64,000 nucleotides of DNA from Phaseolus vulgaris (taxonomy: Eukaryota > Streptophyta > Magnoliopsida > Fabales > Fabaceae), in the NCBI RefSeq assembly GCF_000499845.2, contig NC_023754.2, forward strand, positions 24,090,611-24,154,610. Direction: 5' to 3'. A program made the position numbers and the translations under genes. This document shows positions 36,270 through 49,058 of this stretch, piece by piece. The notes below the pieces were generated by a model, which was not told the origin of the DNA, searched no databases, and was given only the letters and a program-made list of their open reading frames with translations. How positions within the stretch are numbered: position 1 is the stretch's first letter; every line of letters starts with the position of its first letter.

Positions 36270-39200
36270 CTACGGACGTGGAAGGACGACACTTGAATCA
36301 AAGTATTCATTCTCGTAAGGATGGAGGGAACTCTTCATTGGATTGTTATAACTAGATGAAGTTGAAGCTGATGCTGATAAAATGGGGCTTGAACCAGCCA
36401 ACTGCAACATGTTCTCAATTTCTTTTACCACATAATTCATTGTAGGCCTGTCAGAACTTGACTCTTCAACACACTGCAAGGCGATATCCACAAACTTCTC
36501 AAAACCATTCAGTGCTGTCCCGAAATCAATAGTTGGATCGAGAACTTCCTCAAGACCACAGAAGCCTTTTGTCTTGTCTATAGCTTCCTTGACCACTTTC
36601 ACAATATACTTCCCTCGCTCTATTGGCCTTCTTGCAGTTATCAGCTCCAACATTAGCACTCCAAAGCTGTAAACATCACTTTTCTCAGTCAACTGTTGAG
36701 TCATATAATACTCTGGGTCCAAGTAGCCCTACATCAAAACAAAATTCCATTGTCAAGTCTTAAACTCTTGAATATAAGATGTTACATTGAATTACATTGA
36801 ATACTGGTGTGACATTTTAAATGTTAGATGAGAATGTACGAACCATTGTTCCTTTGACTTGTGTGGTGATATAACCTTTTGCACCATCACCTAAAGGTTT
36901 GGAGAGACCAAAATCAGATACTTTAGCATTCAAGCGTTCATCCAGTAATATGTTAGTGGATTTGATGTCCCTGTGTATGATTGGAGGATTGGCAAGTTCA
37001 TGCAGATAGTCCAGACCCCTGGCAGCACCAAGGGCTATTTTCAACCTTCTAATCCAATCTAATCTAATTCCAGATTTCCCTACAGAGACCATAATGAAAC
37101 AATTAATTTTTTTAAAGCTCTTTCAAAACAAGAGTATTGAAAGAAAAATGATTATTTATCTAAAATAAATTTGCATAAGCTACATATGCTTTAATGTGGT
37201 CGAATTGTGGATAAACATATACCTGAAAGAGTGTCCTTCAAAGTACCATTTGCAACGTACTCATAAATCAGCATTTGTTCTCCTTGATCAAAGCAGAAAC
37301 CGATAAGGCTAACAAGATTTTTATGGTGGACCCTTGATAGAAGTTCAATCTCGGTTTTAAACTCTAACCCTCCCTGCATAGATTCCTTCTGAGCTCGCTT
37401 GACTGCGATTAGTTGCCCGTTGGGAAGTGTTCCCCGATAAACCTGTCAACTAATTCTTTAAGAAACTTCCTAGATGAATATTAAACAGTTTGGCGTTATA
37501 GTCACAAACTTGCAACAAAATCTCTCATTTTCTCTTCGTGATTGAGTAACAAAACTATGTCATGCTATTAATCATTTACCACTACATGAGCCATCCATAA
37601 AAGAAAGAAAGAAAATATATAAAGCATCAGGGAACTAGGCCAAAACTCATGCAACAAAAGATACAACCTCCAAACAATTAATAAAACCTGAATTCAGGGA
37701 GGCTTAGGAGATTCCTACAGAAATCAAACCTAATGTTAGAAGGTAAATTGTAAAAATGATTTAGTCATCTTGGTTGGCAATGGATCCATTTAAGTTGAAA
37801 GTTAAGGATTTTATCTTGTGAAAATTTTATCTCTCTCTCCTTTATATGATATGGAACACATAACTCAGAGTTGAAGTATATCAATATTTTTACATGGACT
37901 CTTGTTGACTTTCCTCCTGAATAACTTACCCTGGTAATAAATCGGTTTACAAAATTAAAAGGAAGTCAGATAGGACCATTAAAAAGTATGAAGTTCGGTT
38001 AATGACTAAGGGTTACACACAAACTGAGGGGCAAGATTATTTGGACACCTTTTATCCTGTTGCAAAATTAACCAACATAAGGGTTGTCTCCACTTTGGCA
38101 ATAATACATAACTAGCATCTCTATCAACTAGATCTCAACAATGTTTTTCGTCATGGAGATCTAAAGGAAGATATCTATAGGACTATATACCAGAGAATGA
38201 TTGTCTTAGGCACAAAGAAAGTTTGCAGGGTGAGTAAACCACTATATGGAATGGAACAAGCCAGTAGACAATAGTTTGAAAATTGTTTGCTTTTTTCGAG
38301 CCTTGGTTATGCACATTCTGTTATAGAAAAATGAAGTAAACAAGAGGAATTCAATACCTTCCCATAACCGCCAGATCCTATATTATTGACTTGTGAGAAG
38401 TTTTTGGTGCAGATTTGTATCTCTTCAAAATTGAAGCGCCTTGCTCCTTTCAACTGTGGAATGCTACTATTACTCTCATCTGGATCCCATTGTTCTGCAT
38501 TTTATGAAATGAAACATTTAAATAAACCCAACTCCACAATGATAGATAGCAATAAAGCATGATCTAAGTATACAATTATCATACCAAAAGGATTGTTTTT
38601 TCCAGTTGCTCTTACTGACTTATTCTTCCGGTGGAGAGCATACACAAATAGAACAAGTACCAAAACCAACAGGGCAGCACCTCCAGCCGCAGCTCCAGCT
38701 ATGATGCCAGTATTTGAAGATTTACTGGATGTTGTCACAGGACCTTCTAATACTAATTGGCAAGAAAAAAAAGTAGTTTAAAATAGAGCACATACTATAT
38801 AATTTCATTGCCATGTAGAATCGGATTTACCTGTGTCATTCATATAGTTTTCATAGTCATCAGCAATAAAATAATATGGTCCAAACATTGAAGGAGGCTT
38901 GTATGTTTGGTTGCTGAGAAGAAAGGCTATACTGGAAATGCCAGTTCGATTGAAACGATCTTGGCCAGATGGAAATAATTTTAAAGTCAATTCAAGGTAC
39001 TGATATATGTTTTTCCTTGGATTGCTTAAAGAAACTGAATCCACAGGTTTATTATGAACTTGAAAAGACTGCATTAGAGTTAACTGCAGGGTTACAAAGA
39101 CAGTCTGGTTTCCCAAGTCTGAGAAGGAAGGAGCTCTGAGAAATAAAGTTCCTGTATATGGGTATGCACATTTGCATTTGGGGCTTAATGTCTGATCTGA

Positions 39201-42200
39201 GCTGCAGGGAACAGGTACACAGTTTTCTGGTGGCGTTGAATATGAGTCATTAGATGTTGTTATGGAACAATAACTCTGTGGAACTCCTGTCTCTTGGCAA
39301 ATTGGATTATTCAAAAGTCTGCACATATAGATGTATTTCAAAATCAACCTTGTAAACAAAGACAAGAAGAAAATATTGAAAATTTACAAAGAAATTTCTC
39401 TTCCAAGTAACGAAATCATCAATTAAAATAAAAATCACAATTATGGCATACATTATCTCCACTTTAGATACATCGATTTTTGCTTCAAACTTTTCAATAT
39501 AATTAAGCTGCAAATCGAGGAGGTCCAGTTGGTTGCTGATGAATGTGCCAATATCTAAAGTGCCATTTAGCTTGTTGTTTTTCAGCACCCTGTGGATCAC
39601 ATTACAAATTTAACTTGTATTTCATTCTAAAAATGATGAACAGGAGTAACTACTGAAAGCACCATATTCAAACTTTGAGGAACAAAATGTAGCAAAAGAA
39701 TATAAGTTGGTACTCACACTGTCTGCAGTTGCTGTAGGTTGAACAAAGAAACAGGAATAGCTCCTTCAAGTTTTGTATCTTCCATCATTCTGCCATACAA
39801 AAGAAAATTATAAGAATTAAGGTGTTGAAAGTTGAAACCTGTGACAGAAAGGGAAGCTGATAAATGAAAGAGTAGAAAAAGGGAAGCTGATAAATGAAAG
39901 AGTAGAGAAAGGTAAAGTTGATGGATGAAAGTTGAAAGACATACATTGTCGTCAAAGCTGAGAGAGTTGACAACCACGATGGAAAGTTTGATGGATCAAA
40001 ACTGTTATTGCTCACATCTCTAATTTAATTTACCAAGTTAGTCACTGATACAAAATTTGCATTCATTTTGAATTACGCATATTGTATAGAAAATAAAGTT
40101 ATCTTAGATAAATGAGTTACAGGTAACTGAGGGAATTCATTCCGGTAAGGTCGGGGAGGGAACCAGACAGGCGATTTTTGGACAGGAACCTGGCAGACAC
40201 GAAATCAAAATCTCTATCAATGTAGTTAAAATTTATCATAATTGATACTAACACCATACCTAAAGAAACAATGAACTTTTGTTTGGAATATTAGTTTTTT
40301 CTACTTACAGTTCCCTAACACTTGTAAGATTGCTGATGTTCTGAGGCAAAGATCCACTGAAAAAGTTGTCATCAAAGCGACTGCAACCACAAAATATTTC
40401 ACTATTTCAAGACAAAGAAGAAACAAATTCTATTTACTATTTTAAAGTATGAGATATGGATACTCACACCACCTCCAGAGACTTGACAAGGCCAAGTGTA
40501 GATGGAATGCTTCCAGTAAATCGGTTGGTTTCAAAAAGCCTGCCAAAAACATTGTATAAATTAAATTCATCATTTTCATTTGATCCTACCCTCCCTAGCC
40601 TTCTTGTTTAGACTTTAATCCTACCACTGTGTCTCTTTCTCTTCAATGTATAAATAAAGGCAATTACAGTTTGCCAACTTAATTTAAACAGGTGAGAAAT
40701 ATTTTAGTTGGGTCCTTTAAACCGAGGAAAGAATTCATGAACAGACGAATAGGGGGACTTAATTTTGGATGATCTTGATTTTGGAAGGAGCTCTGAAGTC
40801 AACTGATTTGTATTTTGAAACTTTTATTTGTAAACTTTATAGCAAAATTAAGTGTTTGTTCACTAAAACTCCTCCGAACCAAGTTTACAAAAATCCTGAC
40901 ACATGAAACCATATAGAGATTGATTTCCCAAAGTAATTTTTTTTTCAATATGGACTAATAGAGTTTCTAATACGACAATCAGGCCCTAATATAATGTGGC
41001 GTCAAGGTAAAATTCTATTGGGTATATGGCATGTGCCTTTTTGTTGTTACTGAGCTTTACGATCATGCAAAACAAATTCCAGAAAATATTGGGGTGAATC
41101 TTACACATGAATGAGAGACATTTCTGAGCTAAAAAGTTGAGCAGGTATGTCTCCTGAAAGCTTATTCCTACCAAAATGACTGTAAAAAATGGAATATATC
41201 AGAGGGATTTTGATAGACATAAATCAAACTATTGTAAAGAGAAAAATAATGCCAACTTTTGCAAAAGGTATTTCACATACAAGTGTTTGGTATGGTGCAT
41301 CATATCAAGACCAGGAGTAGTTCCATTGGATATGGGGATGGGGCCCTCAAGCTGGTTTTCAGCTAAGTCTAGCCAATACAAATTTGAGAGATTACCAATG
41401 GCAGCTGGAATTGGCCCTGAGAATCTATTGGAATTTAAAGATCTGCAATTAAAATAAACTTTGTTATGTTATAAGATATCTGTAGCATTAAGACTAAGGG
41501 ACTACAAAAACAAATAGATATATGATACTCAAAACCAAGTACACATAGGAAGTAAAGGACTCCAAATGCTATCTTGATTAATAGGTTTCTCGGTAAGTTA
41601 AATAAAGAGGCTTTAATACATATTGTCAGAATCTCTCTTGATTATGTTGCAGATAATACTACCTTGTACAGTTTTAATTACATAGGAGATTTAATTACAT
41701 TCCATTATTAATAGGCTGGCAGTATATTTTGTATTTATTGTATGGGATTATTAATCCTGAATTATAGGGATAGATTATATTCATCATAGATTAAGATTTT
41801 CCGTTATGAAGTCTTTGTATTCTATTTAAGAGCAATTGTTCCTCTACGAATAATATCAGAAACAGTTTTTCTATATCTTCTAAACTAAATCAAACAATCC
41901 TTACAGAAAGACTAGCCGTTCCAGATTTCCAATTGTAGCTGGGATAGGACCAGTGAAACCACAACTAATAAGAAGTCTGGAAAATAAAATAATAAAGAGC
42001 ATTGTTAGAGTTGTTTGATCGAGCTAAATCATATTTGAGCTATGATCTTAAGTTATTAACAACATTCATACTGCCTTACAAGTTTCTCAGCTTTCTCAAG
42101 TTTCCAATGTTACTGGGAAGTGGTCCAGTTAAATTCCTATTGTAAGACAGATCCCTGCAAAGGAAAAATCAAGAAAAGAACAAAGTCACAAATCAGGGAA

Positions 42201-42993
42201 GTTGTAAATGAAAATGAAATGAAGACTTCATTCAATACTATAGATAGCGTCCAAACAGATTAATTTTCGGGATGCACAGTCATAAACATTATTTTGGTTT
42301 ATATTCGACACGTTCAACAGACAAGTTAAGATATTTGATCACGTCAATACTAATCAAGTGATAAGCTGACCATGTTTCAAATTCATTTATACGTGACTAG
42401 AGAATATAATGTGTTACAAATACCAAAGTAGAAAACTTACAAGATCAGGAGTTCAGAGAGTAATCCAATATCTGAAGTAAGCTGACCAGACAAATCCATG
42501 CTTGCTAATGATCTGAAATAGTAGCAACAAAGTTAATATCAAAGAAGACAATTCAGGAGAAGGTAGCAGTTTCAAATGAAATTAAACTTTGAAAAAGTAC
42601 ATGGAGGTAATGCGTGAATTTGTACACTCGATGCCATCCCAACCACCGCAAGGATCTGAACCCACCCAATTAGGTGGAGTGTTCTCCCATGCAGCCATTA
42701 GAGTCAGCAGAGCAGTGTCTGCATCAGAAATTAAAAATGAATGAAATTCATACTGAATCCTCGTACAAAAACTTTACAGAAGGTAAGAGTGAAAGCTTGA
42801 GGTCTCTTCTCAAAATTTGATTCTCATCAAGCATTCAGATCATAAAACAGTTTGAATATGTCTGATTTTGAATATATGTATACCAAAATATTAGATTACA
42901 ACTGAACTTACAATCCTGAGTTGCTGTATTTGCATGTCCAATGAACAAATGAGTGAAAAATAGTAGTAGGAATAGTGAAACTGTTTCACCCAT
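36270..42993 (-). CDS. LRR-VIII-1 receptor kinase, HPCA1-like (RLK2)
   Basis: This is an intact paralogue of RLK1 with the same exon plan. Exon 1 (42912-42993, 82 nt as in RLK1) encodes MGETVSLF and a signal peptide. Exon 2 gives the [13 protein letters not shown]-cap, and LRRs follow in short exons between about 42540 and 39460. A cysteine-containing ectodomain segment (about 38830-39320) carries CVPVPC and CKC. The membrane helix (about 38640-38710) is followed by a kinase with GSGGYGKV (exon ending near 38358), VAVK (exon about 37225-37443), HRDIKSTN and DFG (about 36842-37080), and a last exon 36270-36730. Key kinase residues are all present. The CVPVPC spacing makes it closer to Arabidopsis HPCA1 than RLK1 is. 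A copia fragment sits in the intron between the two N-lobe exons. The ligand is not deducible. Confidence 0.93.
37935..38335 (+). mobile_element. Ty1-copia reverse transcriptase remnant in RLK2 intron
   Basis: Read on the plus strand, antisense to RLK2, the segment translates to pieces of copia reverse transcriptase: VYKIKRKSD, then [55 protein letters not shown] and [12 protein letters not shown]. Stops and frame changes interrupt it. No LTRs were recognised at the edges, so it is a decayed internal fragment inside the intron. Confidence 0.88.
39849..39935. repeat. 30-bp tandem repeat in RLK2 intron
   Basis: The unit GGGAAGCTGATAAATGAAAG recurs at 39851 and 39881 with a 30-bp period, and a degenerate third copy follows near 39911. 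It lies in an intron between two LRR exons of RLK2, beside an LRR exon boundary. Confidence 0.85.
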
Positions 42994-43988
42994 GATCAAC
43001 TTAAACGATGACACAAAGCAAAAATTAGCTACTCATACAACTCTCTAATGCTGAATAAAAAGATCCTTTGTTGAAAGCTTGCAGTGCCAATCTGGTGAAG
43101 CAACCAACCACTACTTGATGACATCTATGGAGCAAAAGTCAACAACCTTATAGTTCTTCCTTTTACCCAGTGTTGGTCTCATTTAGTAAAAAAATTAATG
43201 GATAAACATGTCGAAAAGATCCAGTAAATGGTGATACAATTTAAAACAGCCACTAACAAACAATGATGGCACACCATTTGAACAAATGACCAGAACGATT
43301 AACAACATACTAAGTCAACAATCATAATAAAATCATGCAAATTTACGCAGAAAGTAACCGGCTAGCTGTGCATCATAAATAATATTTTTTACCATGTACA
43401 CGAAATCTTCCATGAAGCAGAAAGGTTTTGAAGTGTGACAATAAGGCATAATAAAATAGTTGTGAATGTTCCCAATGAGAATTTGACTTCGTCAGGTTTT
43501 GAATACTTCCGCGCCAACCTAACTTCTCGCTGTCTAAATTCTGCAGACAATGTTATATGTTATTTTCTGGTTACAACATGTAGAGAAGATATCTACTTGC
43601 AACATAGTTGACTTGCCCTTTCTCTCATTACAAAACTAGGACACAACCAAAAAACATACTAAAATAAACGACAACATTAACTTCAACTTCTGTTAACGTG
43701 GAGATAAAGCAACTAAGCTAAATTTAAAAAGAAACAATAAGAAACTTCAATAAAAAAATGAGGGAAAAACGTTTGACTGGTTCTTTATATTGCCATTGAT
43801 TTTAAAAATTAATTTAAAAATATAACAATATATTACACTCTAAAATTTAAAAATAATTTCCCTTGGAACAACACCTTGCAAGTCTCAGTCTCTCACAGTT
43901 GCACTACACTCTCTCACACATTAACCAAAGAGGAAACAAGTTCAATGGTTGGTTGGGTATGTTTGGAGAGAAGAATAAGAGCATTCTA
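42994..43988. other. Divergent promoter region, RLK2 and DNA glycosylase
   Basis: About 1 kb separates the RLK2 start (minus) from the glycosylase start (plus). Both promoters and 5' leaders must lie here. I see no repeat or further gene. A short upstream ATG occurs at 43945, out of frame with the glycosylase. Confidence 0.6.
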
Positions 43989-46483
43989 ATGGAGGACTCA
44001 CCAAACCAGGGTTTCCACCGTCATTGCAGCGACCACCCAGAAGGAACCGCATGGTTCGAATTCCACATGGAGCTTCCCTCCGAAACAGAGCCGTTCCAGT
44101 TGGACCAAGCGGTCTGCAGTCACGGCTTCTTCATGATGGCACCCAACCACTGGGACCCTCTGTCCAAAACCCTAACTCGTCCACTCCTTCTCCACAACCC
44201 TTCTTCTTCCTCCTCTTCTTCCCTCCTCGTTTCCCTTTCCCAGCGCCCCCAATCGCTCGCCGTTAGGGTTCATTCCGTCCATTTCATCTCTCCCCAACAA
44301 CAGCGTCACATCAAGGTACTCAACTCTCTGAAAAGTTGCTTCTTTTCGCGCTACTTATTCTTTATTCGCTTCTTCCGTTGCGGCTGTAGGCTCAGATTAC
44401 CAGAATGCTGCGGTTGTCCGAGGCGGAGGAAAAGGCTGTGAGGGAGTTTCGAAGCGTGCACGCTGCTGATCATCCAAATAGAAGCTTCGGTGGACGGGTG
44501 TTTAGGTCTCCGACGTTGTTCGAGGACATGGTTAAGTGCATACTCCTCTGCAACTGCCAGTGAGTCATGTCACCGTGCCTTCATTGGGTAAATGAATATT
44601 TTGGTCGTTAGATGTGTAAATGGCTGACAAAAAATTATTATTTACCACTGAATGTGTAAGGAGTCATAAATAATTTCATTTTGATGTACAATTCAATGTC
44701 AAATTCCAGTTAGCAGAATGGAATTCAAATTAGTCTTTAAGAATTACTCCTTTATGACAAGATAGCACCACAAAACACATGAACATGACTTAGTTTGTTG
44801 CACTTTTTATACATTGGATTAAGTTAGAACTTTAGTTGGTATGAAGTCAGAACCAATTGGGTTGGGCTACTAGACACCATGTTTAGTGAATGAGTTTAAT
44901 CATTATGTTTCGTTTATAATCACTATTTAAAGAGATCATTGTTCTTGTAATTGGTGTTTAACATGATAGAATGAAAACCTAATAGTTACCCGTGTGGATA
45001 TAGGTTACAGTGGCGACCGAACCACTTGTAATTGCAGTTGATTTATGAGTGTGTTGCTTCCGCGTGCGTTTTTCCCAAAGATCAAAATTGTCACTTAGTT
45101 ACATATTTGTAGATGACAATAGTTGTTGACCCTTTATTTGTTTTGTTTCTCACTAATTGGCTTGGAAAATGTTGTTTTGTCAATTGTTGTGATGGGGTTT
45201 CTTTGTTCTTTGCTTTCACTTTTGTAGTGGTAACTTGGTAAACAAAACCTTTCAGGTGGCCAAGGACATTGAGCATGGCTCAGGCGCTCTGTGAGCTTCA
45301 ATCTGGACTGCAAAATGGGTTGCCCTGTGCTGTTGAAGGGTCGGGCAATCCAAAAGTTGAGGCTGAGGAATTTGTTCCCAAGACACCAGCTTCTAAAGAG
45401 AACCGCAGAAAGAAGGCTCCTACAAAGGGCGTGCTTCTTAAGAAGAAATTAGAATTGGAATTGGAAATGGAAGTGGATGGAAATTTGCAAATGGACCACA
45501 TGTTTGCTTCAAGTTCAGACACGACCTTGCTTGGTGATTTGGAGGTGCTTCGTTCAGATGATTCATGTTGTCAGTTCCCTAATGAAGGAGAGTACTTTGA
45601 CCATACTGGAAATTTTCCTTCCCCAATTGAGCTGGCAAACCTTAGTGAGAGTTTTCTGGCAAAGCGATGCAAACTTGGGTACAGAGCAGGTTATATATTA
45701 GAACTTGCACAGGGCATTGTTGAAGGAAAAATCCAATTAGAACAGCTTGAAGAGCTGTCAAAAGATGCAAGCTTGTCCTGCTATAAGCAGCTTGGTGATC
45801 AGCTCAAACCAATTAAGGGATTTGGTCCATTTACTCGCGCCAATGTACTTATGTGCTTGGGATATTATCATGTCATTCCATGGGATTCTGAAACTGTTAG
45901 ACACTTAAAGCAGGTGCTGTTACTTTTTTCCTGTTTCAATGTGTCTATACTTATTTTGAAACTATTACACACTTAAAGCGACAGCTGCATCAGGTTTTGT
46001 TGAAATCTCACATCGACTAGAAATTAGGACATTTCATTGTACATAAATGGTGCAAACATGATTTCATGAGCTTTAAAGTCCACTTTGTAATAAGTTATTT
46101 TCATTTTGTCATTATAAATGCCCTTTGTGTATTGAGATGTGTTAATGCAGGTTCATTCAAAAAATACAAGCTCTAAAACAATTGAGAGAGATCTTGAAGA
46201 GATTTATGGAAAGTATGAGCCCTATCAGTTCCTGGCATTCTGGTAAAATTAATATGGTCCAATCTACAACTTTCTTTTTGTTTTCTGGTGGTATTTTTTT
46301 GGTGTAAATTTCCTTACTCAAGTTGTTTTGATCAGGTCTGAGATATGGGACTTCTATGAAACAAGGTTTGGGAAGATGAATGAAATGCATTCTTCTGAAT
46401 ATAAACGTATAACTGCTAGTAATATGAGAAGCACAAGAAAAGCAACAAACAAGAGGAAGAGACCATCACAGAAATGCCAATGA
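43989..46483 (+). CDS. HhH-GPD family DNA glycosylase
   Basis: Five exons (43989-44315, 44390-44559, 45256-45913, 46151-46242, 46336-46483) join in frame to 464 residues. The C-terminal half carries the helix-hairpin-helix/GPD fold of base-excision repair glycosylases: IKGFGPFTRANVL at about 352-364, then IPWDSETV with the catalytic Asp at about 376. The position of the OGG1 Schiff-base lysine is occupied by Phe, so a monofunctional (AlkA-like) enzyme is expected. The N-terminal part (HWDPLSKTLTRPL) resembles an OGG1/AlkA-type first domain. A long Lys/Glu-rich insert (residues about 195-240) divides the domain and may carry a nuclear signal; the C-terminus is also basic (KRKRP). An upstream in-frame ATG at 43959 would add 10 residues. 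Introns 2 and 4 contain repeat fragments. The damaged base it removes is unknown. Confidence 0.88.
44835..45045 (+). mobile_element. Copia-type LTR fragment (family A, plus)
   Basis: Located in intron 2 of the DNA glycosylase. It shares the ordered blocks AGAACCAATTGGGTTGGGCT, ACTAGACACCATG, CTTGTAATTGGTG and AATAGTTACCCGTGTGGATA with the minus-strand copy at 18690-18895. No coding capacity. Confidence 0.6.
46012..46120 (+). mobile_element. TRIM-like LTR fragment in glycosylase intron 4
   Basis: The segment reads TGTTGAAATCTCACATCGAC, then TAGAAATTAGG, CATTGTACATAAATGG, GTGCAAAC and TTTAAAGTCCACTTTGTAAT. It is related block by block to the fragment at 3545-3660. The primer-binding-site motif is not present here. 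Confidence 0.6.
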
Positions 46484-49058
46484 TAAAGTTTTGTCTTTAC
46501 TCTTTTATGAGCACTATTCCAAATATTGAAATGCTTCTTTATATGACCCATGTAGTGCTGCCAGAATGTGGAATCTTCTTTTGAGGGAATTATTATTTAA
46601 TTCAAAAGTATTATTCGATTCAATTTTTGGCTTTAATTTTATTAAATATTTAGTTTTAAACCCTTCAAATATATTTTTCAAAATTTATTTAAAGTTTATA
46701 TTGAAAATTTCATGTTACTTAAAAATATGATTAAAGTATAATATGTAAGTAGATGTAAATTGTTTTTTGAATGTTAGTTTTATAATAATAGGTTAAATTA
46801 AAACAACAGTGACTATATATGCATAAGCTATTACATGTAATAATATTTTTTTAAAATTGTATTAAAAATCTAGGTTTAGAATAAATATTCTTTATATATA
46901 TATTACCAATTAGTAACATGTTATAGGAAAGAGATATTAATTATTAAAAATGATTAATTTATAAATTTTGTGTAGATGAAACTTTAAATGAGTCGTAATA
47001 CAAGATAATACTTGTGCAAAGAAATGAAAATTAGCATGAGTATCTTTGTTATTAGAAATAAAACTTTAATAATTTTAGATTAAAAGTATTGACTACTAAG
47101 ATGTTTTAAATTAGATTCTTTTAAATTGAATTGAGTAATATGAGATGTTTATAATGTTTTTTCATCTTAAAAGTAAATTAATATAATTTGTACTACACAA
47201 CATCAAAACCATTTGTGTGGTCATTCGGTCTCAACAGAACTATGTGAAGTTAATTAAGAAATTTGACTTTCCAACACGATGAATTTATAATGAAAATTAA
47301 TTATAATCAAAACTATCGATGATTTCTTGAATAAGGTCAATCAAATATTAGTCTTCATGAATTTAAATAATCCTTAAAATAAGAAAATATAAATATTAAA
47401 GGTTATGATTCTTCAATTATAATAATTATAATCTATACATATGTACCATTAAATTGAGTGTGTCTTTCAACCTATACTTTGTCTATTGTCTTATCGAAGA
47501 ATCCAGAGATTAAAGATAACAAAGATCTTGATAAAGAAAATATGACAATGTAAAAATATAATTTAATAATTATTTCTTCAAAAAATATAAAATTGATACT
47601 TTTATGACTTGAAATTGTGACATATATCCTTGTGGAAGAAAAAAATAGAGATGTAGAAGAAGACGCGTGGAAATATTGGGTACACAAAGCAACAAGTGGA
47701 TCTCATGCTCCCACTCTCATTCTTTCAGCTGTCATTTTCTCATTATGTCTTTTTCTTCTTTATTTCTAGCCTCTCACAAATAATAAAACACACAATATTT
47801 TTCATTTTCGTAATTAATTCTTAATTCACTGCAATTATGAGGTGACAGAAATAAGGTTGAAAATTCTGATTCTGTGTGTGCAATTCTGAGACAAGGGGGT
47901 TTCCTCTTACCAGTACACAACCAAAATGGGAGTTTTGGTTTTCCACTCTAGTCAAATATTTTAAGCCATCATTTACTTTATTACTTTTTGGTTCAAAAGT
48001 TATTTTTGACACTAAATACAAAAAATATCTTTTCACTGCAAGCACTTTAAAAAACTATACACTATTTTCAATTAATTGTTTTATTAATAATACCTTAGAA
48101 AATTACATAGAATGTCCTGACCTTGAAAAAAAGTATAAATCATATTGTAAATTGATCTCTTATTTTTTTTATAATACATTTTTTATATATAACTAAATAT
48201 TATGGATGATATGAGAATAACTCATATAACCCGATAAATTTAACTAATATTTATTAGAATATATTCTTATATTATATTATAAAATGAATTTTAGTTTAAT
48301 TTTTCACAAAATTTATAAAAATGAGATTTAACATAATGTAAACTCTAAGTTGACTTAATATTTAGTAAATATGATATATTTACCTTAATCTTATTAAATA
48401 TTGAATAAAAATAACAATACTATGTTATACTATATTTAAAAGATATATTTGAAGTCATAAAAAGTCAAAACATATCACATTTTAATCAAGTTGTTCTTCA
48501 GTTTCTTACTACTCAATTTTAAATAATCTTCACGGCACATGAACATAAAATACAAATAACACAAAAGTTAAGACATCATAATTAAAAAAATAAAATAGTA
48601 ATTTTAAACAACTCCATTTGAGGCTCAAACGCATGGTCCTACAGAGAAAAAAAGCAAGTGTGTGTGTCGGTGATGATGTTGATGCTGATGACCTGAAATT
48701 TGATGTCTCGTCTTGTTCCCTTCTTAATTATGGTTCATTACTTTTGTTCAAGGCACCAACACCTCTCTTCAATCCGTTATTGTAATAGTAATGTGAGTAA
48801 TCTACAATTCAACTCCACCACATATGTTCCAGCTCAATTATGTACTCTAATCTATTATCCTTGTCCTCGGTTCAAAAAAATCATTTGGGTGGCTCTAATT
48901 GCTCCAAAAAACAGTTTAATGGGTTCCACACAAAAAGTTTGTCTTCATTTCCACTTCAAGCTAGTATTTTTAAGTGGCACTGGGACTCAAGAAGCTGCAA
49001 CTAATTGTATTATTGCATAGTGGGGAATACCCTGTACGAGGAGGAAGAATTTGTGTCT
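46484..49058. other. AT-rich intergenic region upstream of FRO
   Basis: This 2.6-kb region between the glycosylase and the ferric reductase is extremely AT-rich. It presumably contains the glycosylase 3' end and the FRO promoter and leader. The short open frames at 47876-48196 and 48700-49020 show no domain and are not supported. I recognise no mobile element here. Confidence 0.55.
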
